A stretch of DNA of 32,689 bases, from NCBI GenBank assembly GCA_037176845.1, contig JAYKXP010000301.1, forward strand, positions 1 through 32,689, written 5' to 3'. A program made the translations under genes and the position numbers. A model generated the notes under the pieces. That model was not told the origin of the DNA, did not search any database, and saw only the letters and a list, made by a program, of their open reading frames with translations. The first letter of the stretch is position 1; every line of letters starts with the position of its first letter. Origin of the DNA: Paramarasmius palmivorus (taxonomy: Eukaryota > Basidiomycota > Agaricomycetes > Agaricales > Marasmiaceae). Shown in pieces: positions 1 to 8,795 of this stretch.

Positions 1-260
1 TGGATAGCCAAAAGTAGTGTGGAATTCCCAATCTCAAAAAAGCGGCCTGTCCTCCTTCCATAAGTGTGGGAATGATACTTCCCTAATTTGGAAGCTACCC
101 AAAGTGGAAAAGTACCGTCTTATCTGCCGTTGATTAATTGTCCCTTACTTTTGCAAAACCCATTGTGATAACTGTCCTGCACTTTTACAAAAGAATTACT
201 ACATCAGCTGAGTCTGAGGATGATGAGAGTCAGAGTGATCAGGAGATGGATGTCAAGATG
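1..260. repeat. Dispersed repeat, copy A
   Basis: This stretch is nearly identical to 16884-17143; the last 130 or so bases match almost base for base. Copy A carries a few extra single bases (for example near 110-132) and then departs from copy B just after position 260. The conserved part could encode a Ser/Glu/Asp-rich segment (SAESEDDESQSDQEMDV at about 208-258), but no complete gene is visible around it. The most likely origin is an unidentified transposable element truncated by the window edge and by sequence replacement after 260. Two copies 17 kb apart are seen directly; the element class is not known. Confidence 0.85.
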
Positions 261-391
261 CCTTGTTGGGCATTTGCTAAGGACCTCAGTTTTACACTGG
301 GGGCACTTTGCAATTACCAAGGCATCCCTTCAGACCCTCAGGAGGCCTCAAACCAGGGCTCACCGACGTTCCGGAAACCCGCCGAGCCGCT

Positions 392-459
392 TCCATAAAA
401 GGGTTTCCTTTGGCATACACTAAAGTCTATAAAAGGGCTTCCTTTGGCATACACTAAAG
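392..459. repeat. Two-copy 34-bp tandem repeat
   Basis: Two adjacent 34-bp units, 392-425 and 426-459, differ at only a few positions and share the core TTCCTTTGGCATACACTAAAG. Each contains a TATAAAA- or CATAAAA-like AT block followed by GGG. The rest of 261-681 holds no gene I can support; 560-660 is AT-rich with a short repeated TTAGTTA motif. Confidence 0.8.
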
Positions 460-681
460 AACATGTACAAGCGCGCGCCTTTCTCTTGCGGCCTCGTTTC
501 CATTTTTGACGATAAACATCGCGTTGCAAATGGCTCCTTACATTCAACATAGGGTGTTTGCTATAGATGATATTAGTTATTAGTTATTAGAAAACCTGCT
601 ATGAACCAACGACAATTGTGATATAAATATAGATATTGAGATAACAAATAACAAATATACAGATGCTTATTCTACGTAGTA

Positions 682-3600
682 CTAGTTGGCACGCCTCTTC
701 TTCTTAATGACGGACATGGTAGGCTCTGTCAATTTACGTTTACCCTTCTTTGAAGCTTGGCCTGCTGCAATTTGGGTTTTGTACTTTTCCATCCTATTAT
801 GTCGTCAGTCAAGGTGTACTGCACACCGGAAGCAGGCACTCACGTGTGATGGAGGAGGTGATTGACAGTATCGTAGAAGCTCTTTACCGCTTCTATCCAC
901 ATGCCAGTGCTATCATCACCACCTCCCAGATCATGCCACCATTTGAGTACCACGAGATACAGCACCAGACCATCTTTTGTTCCATCTCTGACCAGTCTCC
1001 ATCACCGCCCGGTAGTACGAAGGACCCTTCACGTAAACGCCAGTCTGGATTGGCGTCGGACCACCATATCCACCACGTCTCTCGCAGGTCCTGCAATGTT
1101 GCAGGCTTCGGCGGCTTCAGGGAGGTTGCGCGGAATCTCCCAGCTTGATTCCAAAAGGTGCTGCCTTCACACCATCTCTCCTTAGGCGCATGCTAATCGC
1201 AGGGGCTTATCAACGACCTGTCCACTTGAATCAAGGATTGAACACTCACCTTGCTAGGTAGTCCCGCTGCACACCACATATCTTCCAGTTCAGACCAGCG
1301 ATACACCACAGCAGTCCACAGCCCGGGCCTGGTCGGAGCGTCTGTCGAACAGTGCAGCAGGAACCCCAGAAAATCCTTGATGTATTGTACCTCGTGATCC
1401 CCCGCTCCGAATTCCACCTCTACCCCCGGTACCTGAACAACCTGGTATGCCGCCACTACTCCAGTTGAATAGGTACTCGCATTATCGTCTGCGTCTCCAC
1501 CCTTGTCCAAGGTGACATTGCCCATGCCGCTCTCTGAACAACCAGCGCCCTCACTGTTCTGTTGGGCATCCGGAACCATTGCTAGGTCATCAATTCCAGA
1601 TGGAATCTCGACGATGGATGCGGCCTCGTGAATAACGGCACCATCATTCACACCTTCAGTGTTGACTTCTTTGTCGGTGAGATCCTGATCGTTAGGAGGC
1701 TTAGGTGCTCCTCGTTCGTCGTCTGCATGTTGCAATATAAAGCCGTCGTTGGCCGTCAGATGAAGGGGTGGCTACCAAGGCTTCAGTCAGGAATCGAACT
1801 CAAACGAAGTCCACACATACCTCAGGCCACAATGCCGTTTCTTGATCAAGGAAAGCCTCGTTCAGCATTGACCCGTGAGCTGTCCATTCCGTGCATGCCT
1901 TGGAGCCCGGTAAGGTAACAGCATTCACAACGTCCATGAAGTCAGGCAACTCTGCCTCAGGAGTCGTCATGAAGGACAGTCGTGCTTGCTCTAGCGCGCT
2001 CACGACATCCAAGAAGGCGTTATCTGGATTCGACGGTTGTGTGTCTTCGTTTGGGGGCAGATCTATGTCCAAAGCTGGGGTAGGGTCCTTTATGGAAAAC
2101 GTTAACATCACAGTCTATCTGGATTAACATAGCGACATACCATTTCTTTCTGGGAGCCAACACACGACGAACGGCGAGGTGTAATCGACGGTGATGGTTT
2201 CTTGATCTTCTTCGGTCTAGGTAGTTGTTTCTTCTTCACCGGTTCCTTTGCTGCCAAAAAGTGCTCCTTCAACCCAGCCTGCTCTAACTTCCAGTCCAAA
2301 ACTGCACGATTATATATTCTCTTCTCATCGTATGGGAGCTCGTTATACTCCTCCGTTGTCAAGTCGTTTCCCTCTTTGAGCCGCCGTTGTACATCTTCCG
2401 TGGTGAGCGGTAGCCTTCGTTCTTTCCTGGCACTCTCCACCTCCTTCTCCTTCGCAGACTGCTCCTTCCCGGTACTCTCCACCTCTCTCTCCTTCCCCTT
2501 CGAAGACGAAGACTGGTTCCTGGCTGGCTGCTGTGTTGTAGTTGGCTGGTCAGAGGAAAGGGATGTCTTCGTCGGTACCGAACCCTCTGACGTATCCATG
2601 CTGATGTCACCGCCTTCGACTGAATTGGCGCCGGTACCGGCACTTTCTTCGTTCCGACTCGGTTCACCTGGAACAGCTCCTCCAGCATTGATAGTCTTGA
2701 CTCTAATATCTCGAAGCCATCGATAAAAGTAGCGAAGAAACTCTTGGTGCCTGTCTACCTCAAATTCATCGATTTTAGACGCAGGAGGACCCCCTGAGCT
2801 CAACCTAGACACCATAAGTCAGTAATTCACAATCACACGCAAGAGCTCAACGTACACCACCGAATCAAAACTCTTTTTCCCGTCCATATCCTCCCCGGCC
2901 AGTACCACGATTTTTAATCCTGTTTCTTCTTCCAATCCGTCAATAATCGGCTGCATCAAGGCACCGAAAGACTCGCGATATCTAGAGCATTGATTAGTGA
3001 CTGAAGTCACCCACATGGACAAGATCGAAAACGCACCTCGAAGAACTGACACCCTTGGAAATACCAGAAGTGGAGGCCACTCTTGTCTCGTAGTCTTGCT
3101 TGATTATACCCTCAATCTTCCCTTTTTCGCTCTCATCGAGCGAGTCCAAATAGTTTTTCGCTGCCTTGTTGTGATACTTGAGCCGATCCCTCTGGCAAGT
3201 CTCGTCCGATAGACTTTTGACGTTGGTGCTATACTCGGGATGCGTCATGACCACATTTTTTGCTTGTCGTCGGCGCGGCGCCTTCAATTTTGAAGACACC
3301 GCATCAAGATATTTCTTGACGGAGACATTATCCTTGCGCTTGTAACCACCGACCCGCCATATGAAAAATTGCTTGACTGCCTACCGCAACAATCAGTCGA
3401 TAATCCAGCCCAATACGACAATGAATGCTTACCGCAACCTGTCGTTCTTTTGGAGAACGATTCCGCACCGCAACCTTCCTCTTGTGCGACTTCTTATCAT
3501 CTGCCGAGAGTGCATTCCACTCTTCGTCGGTGTAGATAGGAACCAGTTCAAGCGGTTTGGCAGGCGGTGGCGGGTATTTTTCAATCGGAAACTTGGTGAA

Positions 3601-4041
3601 AAACGGCCCCATAAAGTTGCGGAAAAAAATCTCTCGCTCCTTACCGCCCTTGGGTAGCTTGGCGTATGCTGGAACAGCAGCTTCCAGGTGGTCGAGTACC
3701 TCTCCTTTGAAATTTCCTGGATTCCCTGGTCGTCTATTTCCAGAAGAACCAGCCTTCTCCTCCTCTTCTTCGTCTTCGTCATCGTCATCCTCTCCGACTC
3801 TACTCCCAGCTTCGTCTTCCTCGCCATCTGCCTTTTTCTCGGGACTAGTCGAACCTTCTGGCGCCTTGTCAGGCCCAACTGGTGCTGGAACTGCAGGAGA
3901 CTGAGATTCCGATACTTGGGCTGCAGGTGAATTCGATGTCGAGACCTTCACTGACGTGTCGATATTCGGTATAACAGGCGCTGGGGTTTCCTTACGCGAC
4001 TCTGGCATGTCTGGCGTGGTTTCTGGAGCGACTTGGTTCAT
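682..4041 (-). CDS. Large uncharacterised nuclear-type protein, 8 exons, one apparent frameshift
   Basis: Exons run 4041-3433, 3380-3037, 2981-2856, 2804-2141, 2087-1821, 1771-1250, 1192-844 and 793-682, with introns of 49-57 nt. The product would be about 997 residues. The N-terminus is Pro/Ser-rich, followed by a Glu/Asp run near residues 75-97. A conserved-looking block follows (IYTDEEWNALSADDKK, then KQFFIWRVGGYKRKD). The middle is Lys/Glu-rich (KEREVES and KEKEVES repeats), exon 7 is Trp-rich (ETWWIWWSDANPDWR), and the extreme C-terminus is basic (SVIKKKRRAN), like a nuclear localisation signal. Proteins of this layout form a big uncharacterised Agaricomycete family; no function is known to me. 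Exon lengths sum to 2993 nt, one short of a multiple of three. The break lies near 1000, where WSEMEQK is followed in another frame by DGLVLYLVVLKWWHDL. One missing base, or a cryptic 47- or 53-nt intron in exon 7, would explain it. Confidence 0.75.
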
Positions 4042-4386
4042 ACTGAGGGACTTCGGAGCAGGAAAGTGTTAAAGGAAGCGGAGCAACGCAAAGCCACCTG
4101 TACAGGACCCAAGATCCCTGAGCTCTCGGGGATACACTTCAAATTGCTGCCAGAATAATTACCCTTGATCGTGTCATACGGGCAGTCGGTCGTCGGGGTC
4201 ATCGGCACATCTCACATCGCGACTCAGACCTGACTGAAAACCGCCGCCAAAGCCGCGTACCTATGCAAAATCATCGAAACAAAAAAAACTTGATAAATAA
4301 CTATATACGCTGTACTGCTCACTCGAAGAGATCGTTATTGTCTATGAGGTGGATCAGGATTTGTATTTCTCATTACCGGATAATCG
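4042..4386. other. Intergenic, no gene seen
   Basis: This stretch lies between the start of the large minus-strand gene and the end of the next minus-strand gene. It should contain the promoter of the former (about 4042-4260) and the 3' region of the latter. I see no coding segment or recognisable regulatory motif in it. Confidence 0.5.
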
Positions 4387-4826
4387 TTACTCACACTTTT
4401 GGCGCAAGCGATACCATTTCTGGGACTCGCGATGAGCAGCTCGAATTTCCTCTTGCCTCTCTTCACTCAATGCCCCGAATAGATCTGCACGCCTAAGTTC
4501 AGTTAGTAAAAATCTAGGACGTCCACAGCAGATTACTACTTACTTCCTGTTGTACTCGCGGGCTTTCTTGAGGCGTGTTTCTCGGTTTCTGAGTGACTAG
4601 TCAATCAAAGTTACCGACGTCTAGCATAGATAACTAACCTCAGGTACTGGAAATGCGATTGTTCTTTCTTCTTCAGAGATTGTCGCAAACGCTTGCGCTC
4701 TTGGACCACGCGTTCGATGTTTTCATACCCCATTTTTTCCAGCCATTCCCTTTCAGCCTTTCCCGTGAGATGCAAAGCATTTCCATCACGAATGTACTGC
4801 AGTTCCTTGGGGTTGTACCGCGACAT
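4387..4826 (-). CDS. Small basic helical protein, hypothetical
   Basis: Three exons, 4826-4639, 4588-4544 and 4492-4387, sum to 339 nt and give 112 residues in one frame. The start is the first ATG (MSRYNPKELQYIRDG). The protein is rich in Arg, Lys and Glu and looks largely helical: residues about 40-85 read VVQERKRLRQSLKKKEQSHF, then RNRETRLKKAREYNRKR, and the tail is ALSEERQEEIRAAHRESQKW. No domain is recognised. Such a charged helix could bind nucleic acid or form a coiled coil, but this is inference. The stop is taken at 4387-4389. A further intron starting at GTGAGT there is possible and would change the last residues. Confidence 0.55.
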
Positions 4827-5079
4827 GCTATTTCCTATACAACAAATAGACGGTCAGTCAGAGATTACAATTTTTATACTCGACCAAAGACGAACCACAA
4901 AGCGTGTATTGAAAGCCCAAGAAAGCCCAGAGCAAAGTGGTTGCAAGGCCGAAAGGTAGTCACATCGTGATAAGGAATCACACGGTTACCGGTGTTATCA
5001 GATCCCAAAACAAATAATCAACCACGCCACTCCGCGTTTTCACACAACCTAACTCTTGACCACCACCATCTTTTTCCCC
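4827..5079. promoter_or_regulatory. Divergent intergenic region between small genes
   Basis: These 253 bp separate a minus-strand start at 4826 from a plus-strand start at 5080, so both promoters must lie here. The short CT- and CA-rich stretch just before 5080 is typical of a fungal transcription start zone. No specific factor site is claimed. Confidence 0.35.
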
Positions 5080-5988
5080 ATGCCTGCCCCCAACAACAGC
5101 TGGAACATCGATTTACTCTGTGATGCAGCTAGCATCACCACAGCCTGCCCCCCTCAAATCCCTGTACTTTCGTGTACCCCCAAAGTTTTCGACTATCCTT
5201 CGTTGCCACTGAAAGCCGACAAATCTAATTACTTTGTGTTCATGGTTTACTGTACCGTCGGTGGACGACCTGCCACCCATGGATATCAAGAAGGTATCTA
5301 CAGGGATTTCTCGTGAGTGTTCCTCCCTTTAAATTTTTTTTTTCTCTAACTGCCCGATACAGAGAGATAACTTGCCAATTGCCTGGAGGACAAGCACAGC
5401 CAGGTACTGTCATGTATCATGGTTTTCCAACCCTCGACGGGGCAAAGAAGTTCTGGGAAGAAAAGTGTCACGCTGTGCATAACTGCCAGCAGCACTTGAG
5501 CAATTTGCGTCGCCAGGCTTCGGAGGAAGGCAAAACAATTGCCTTCCAAGCGAAAGCCGACATGGTCTCACGTGAAATCGCCTCGTTGTATCCTCCAGTA
5601 GTGGTTCCCGAGCCTCCCACATCCTCCAATCCTCCGCGCGGTGTCTTACGCCCTGGTCGAGCGCCGCCACCATCTCCTGCTCGTCGTCGTGGCACCCCAG
5701 TATCCCCACCTCCTGTCGAAGAGCCTATGCCGACTGCGTGGAAGTTTTATGTCGCTACAGACGATGGACTCGTCGTTCACGCCGATTTGTGAGTACCTTT
5801 CGTATAAAATTGTCAATAGATTTAGCTACTCACATGTTTCAACGTTGGATAGGAAATCGGCCTGGTACGCGGTTAAAGCACTGGAGGGGCAAGATGTTGC
5901 TCTTTTTCTTGCCCAGAACGAGGAGGATGCGGACCGGTACTGGGACGAACTTTCTCTCAGTGCTGACATGGAACAGGCAACAATTTAG
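5080..5988 (+). CDS. Protein with two RNase H1 N-terminal-like modules
   Basis: Exons 5080-5312, 5363-5788 and 5853-5988 sum to 795 nt and give 264 residues. Residues about 51-115 (YFVFMVYCTVGGRP, then GIYRDF, then HGFPTLDGAKKFWE) resemble the small RNase H1 N-terminal / caulimovirus viroplasmin-like fold that binds RNA:DNA hybrids: a Tyr/Val strand, a Gly-Ile-Tyr turn, and a Phe-x-Thr-x-x-x-Ala helix. A second, weaker module lies at about 205-260 (WKFYVATDDGLVVHADL, then QNEEDADRYWDEL). A Pro/Arg-rich linker (about 170-200, RPGRAPPPSPARRRG) joins them. No catalytic RNase H domain follows, so any nucleic-acid binding would be non-catalytic. The ATG at 5080 was chosen because nothing upstream adds a better start. 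The assignment to this fold comes from pattern memory and is tentative; the gene model itself is consistent. Confidence 0.65.
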
Positions 5989-6673
5989 AGTACTCTCGAT
6001 GGACGTATTGTAGTTTTATTCAGTGGCTGTATTTGGATTGTTGTCAAATGTCATTTTTTGCTCCTGTCTGTATGCCTGATAGCAGAGCGAGTGGTCATCT
6101 CAAGGCTCAGATCTTGAGAATTTCGGATCGTTTGAGTTGACGAGAACGAGTCGAGATGAGCGTGTATCAGTAGCCGATAAATATACTAGTGGTTGCATTC
6201 ACTGGCTATGTCTCAATGCCAATCCTACAGCATTAGAAGTCTTCAATAAAGCCTTGAACTGGGTTTGGAACAAGATCCGTGCAGTAAGATTGGGACAAAG
6301 ATGGAGAAGTCAAGTTAATGAGACATAAATGTTCATGGACGTTCATCACTTAGGTATGTATCTATATAATGTCCATACCATGGCCTTCATATTTGTTCCC
6401 CGTCATTCTTTTGCATCTACAATTGACTATTTGACATATCTAGACATAAAAAGCCATCTCTCGCACTTTGGGATGCCGGACTGAGTCCTGCCAGAAAGAA
6501 ACAGTTGGTCCTGGCTCTGCTAAGGGTGATATTCAGCCAGGCGCTTGAGAGGCGCCTATCTGACATTGCAGTCTTTTCTGTGAAATCATCGTACTCGTTA
6601 TCGTATAACTCGAATAAATATACATTGGATAAATAAATTGACCAGGGAGATTCAGAGCTCATTACAGGAGTAT
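5989..6673. other. Intergenic, no supported gene
   Basis: Convergent spacer between a plus-strand gene ending at 5988 and a minus-strand gene ending at 6674. Only short open frames (for example 6137-6328) are present, with no intron signals or recognisable content. Presumably it contains the 3' untranslated regions of both neighbours. Confidence 0.5.
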
Positions 6674-7102
6674 TTAGGGGCGAGGACCATTCTCATTCTC
6701 ATTCGCAGTAGTTAGTAGCAGTACCCTCTTCTTCCTAATGGCCGTGGCTCTTTCATCTCTTTTCTTTCTCTGCGCCGCTTTCTCTTCTCTCCTCTTCGCC
6801 CGTAGTGCACGTTGCTCTGCCTCCCATTTAGCCCACTCTTTTTCAACCTCTTCATCCATCCTCTGTCGACAACGTAATTGCGCTGGTGTATATTTCGGAG
6901 AAGGAGGCGGAGCATAGTAATGCGGGAATTTTCGTCTAGCTAGAACATGAATGAGCACGGACTTCGACAGAGTCGCAGACAAACACACACCACGGGCGAG
7001 ACGAGACTGGGGAGTGTCTGTGCCAACAGACTCAGAATCGCTATCCGAATGCGACCTTGTCCCCGAGTTGTCGGTATCATGATCGTCCTCTGACTGACTC
7101 AT
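6674..7102 (-). CDS. Acidic-N / basic coiled-coil-C hypothetical protein
   Basis: An open frame gives 142 residues from MSQSEDDHDTDN. The first ~35 residues are Ser/Asp/Glu-rich (HSDSDSESVGTDTP). Residues about 60-75 carry HYYAPPPSPKYTPAQLR, and about 80-125 form a strongly basic helix (RALRAKRREEKAAQRKKRDE), consistent with a coiled coil and nuclear localisation. Residues about 37-55 (from GVCLSATLS) may be a 51-nt intron (donor GTGTTT, acceptor CTAG); removing it keeps the frame, so both forms are possible. No family is recognised. Confidence 0.5.
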   Translation of the reverse strand: MSQSEDDHDTDNSGTRSHSDSDSESVGTDTPQSRLARGVCLSATLSKSVLIHVLARRKFPHYYAPPPSPKYTPAQLRCRQRMDEEVEKEWAKWEAEQRALRAKRREEKAAQRKKRDERATAIRKKRVLLLTTANENENGPRP

Positions 7103-7860
7103 GTCTTCGAGCTTTCTCTAGCCAATGATCAATTAGATAGATGAAGGTAATTTTTTTGAAAGAAAACAGACCTTCTCAGAGACCTTGCTCTGAGAGTCGA
7201 GCCCAGAAAGCTTGTCGGCCTGCATATGAGATTGCGAACAGAGTAAAAGCACAGAGTAAAAGTGTCCCGATGATAGCCAGTTTGATTGTTGAAGGTTGGC
7301 GAAGGCATCGGACCCCCAGGCAGGCATGTGTTTGGGAGTTTTCCAGAATGCCTGCGCGCCACAACGATTATGCGAATTTCATTGATTTCCCTGTCATCAT
7401 AGATACGGCGCCGTGGTGGTTGTTAGGGGGGAGAGTGGAAGCAAGTAATATCGGCCTTCGATTTACAAGGTATTGGGAGGGGCTGAATCATAAATGGCTA
7501 TACGAAGTGGTATGAATGCGGGAGTGCGAGAGAATGGCTACTAGATTCTAATGACAATGAATAACTTACCGGTTCAGATGATTTATTGGATCCGATTGAT
7601 AAGAATGTGCCTGGTCGTGGTGAGGGTTGATGATCGGCCCCGTTTTGATTTGTCTATGCGGCTCGCCTGGAAAATGGTTTTCAAAACGGGGTGTACGCAT
7701 GAATTGCATTCGACAATGTTCCATTCGATAATGATATACAATACACGGAGATCTGACAAGTGTATGATAGACGTATATACAGCAAAAATAGCGTACAGAA
7801 GTAGTTATGACATATCAGCCTAGGATCTAGCTCGGTGGGGGAAATAAGGCGTACCTACGT
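7103..7860. other. Intergenic, no supported gene
   Basis: Open frames here (for example 7141-7515 on plus and several overlapping minus frames) are mutually overlapping, lack recognisable motifs and show no consistent splice structure. The promoter of the 6674-7102 gene should lie at its left edge and the 3' end of the 7861-8523 gene at its right. I see nothing else. Confidence 0.5.
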
Positions 7861-8523
7861 CTACTCGGATGGCGTCTCGCTGCCGTCCTCCTCTCCCGCC
7901 AACCGGAATTGCAACTGCTTGATATGACCGAGGAGATGATCCTCAGCGAGAAGACCGGCGTGGTAGGTGCACCCACAGGGACGAGAACGTGGAGACAAGA
8001 GAGTGTTTCGAGAGGGACAACGAAGTTGATGCACACGGGCCAGCTCTACAGTGTAAGAACATGCTTGTAAAGGGCAAGCCCAGGATCCGTTGTCCCCGAG
8101 AAAAAGCTGGGCATCGCGAGTGATCCAGTTGATGAGGGGATACACTCCAGAAGAGGTGTAAGTGAGGTACGGTGGGGCCCTGCCATCTGCGGCGGAGACA
8201 ATCGACGCTGGAAAGGTCCGAGTGCTGGACTACAGAGGTAACAAGTGAGTGATTGATTACCTGGAATTAAATCAACCTTACCGATGCAATATTACGACTC
8301 CCGCTTCTGGAGGACGTCGTCAACGATGGTGCGATGAGAGGCGACTGATGAAGAAAAAAATTAAATGTTAGCGTTGGATAGAAGGTCTATAAAATATCTA
8401 CGCACCGAGTCGTTGGAATGCTCTAAAAATTGTTGAGTCAGTTTCTGGTCTCGATGATAGGAAGGAAGGTGACTAACGATGACCAGCAGTGGGGGTAGAC
8501 ACTTCACTGGCTTCGGGAGACAT
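7861..8523 (-). CDS. Ser-rich small protein with Cys/His clusters (possible zinc finger), microexon
   Basis: Four exons, 8523-8478, 8422-8406 (17 nt), 8344-8282 and 8229-7861, sum to 495 nt and give 164 residues in one frame. Skipping the 17-nt exon would bring an early stop, so it appears required. Residues 1-60 are Ser/Thr-rich and probably disordered (SEVSTPTAGH, then LTTSSRSGSRN). A folded part follows: SGVYPLINWITRDAQLF, then WACPLQACSYTVELARVHQL with Cys and His spaced like a C2H2-type finger, then a second cluster CGCTYHAGLLAEDHLLGHIK. The C-terminus is acidic. This could be a small zinc-binding regulatory or adaptor protein. No known family is recognised, and the metal-binding idea rests only on Cys/His spacing. 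Confidence 0.6.
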
Positions 8524-8795
8524 GTCTAGAAGTATAATCGAGATATTGGGATGGTCAGCGAGGAAGTAAAGTGAGGCATGATGATCACTGACCTTAAAAT
8601 TGCAGAAGCTTGGGTGACGGAGAAAACGAGGAAGGAGAGGCAAGGGAAGAAAGAAATCACCACTTTTTATATCATGATGGGAATTGGAAAAGAGGTCACG
8701 GATTTTGCCGGGAGCCAGATTCAGGCTAGTCTCTGCCGAACCGCTGCCACAATAGGAAGTGTGGGCACTTACACACTCGCACCTGACCTTGTTGA
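8524..8795. promoter_or_regulatory. Divergent spacer between zinc-finger-like gene and KDZ element
   Basis: This spacer separates the minus-strand start at 8523 from the first ATG of the KDZ transposase at 8796. It should contain the left end of the transposon, but I could not recognise terminal inverted repeats or a target-site duplication by eye. Confidence 0.3.

Noticed and set aside
2202..2726. 174-codon plus-strand open frame
   Set aside because: Antisense shadow of exon 4 of the large minus-strand gene, which joins cleanly to its neighbours.
3557..3904. Plus-strand frame with a long Ser run
   Set aside because: It is the reverse of the Glu/Asp-rich stretch of the real minus-strand gene, so the Ser run is an artefact.
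7141..7515. 124-codon plus-strand open frame
   Set aside because: It overlaps several equally long minus-strand frames, has no recognisable motif and no splice structure; composition does not look coding.
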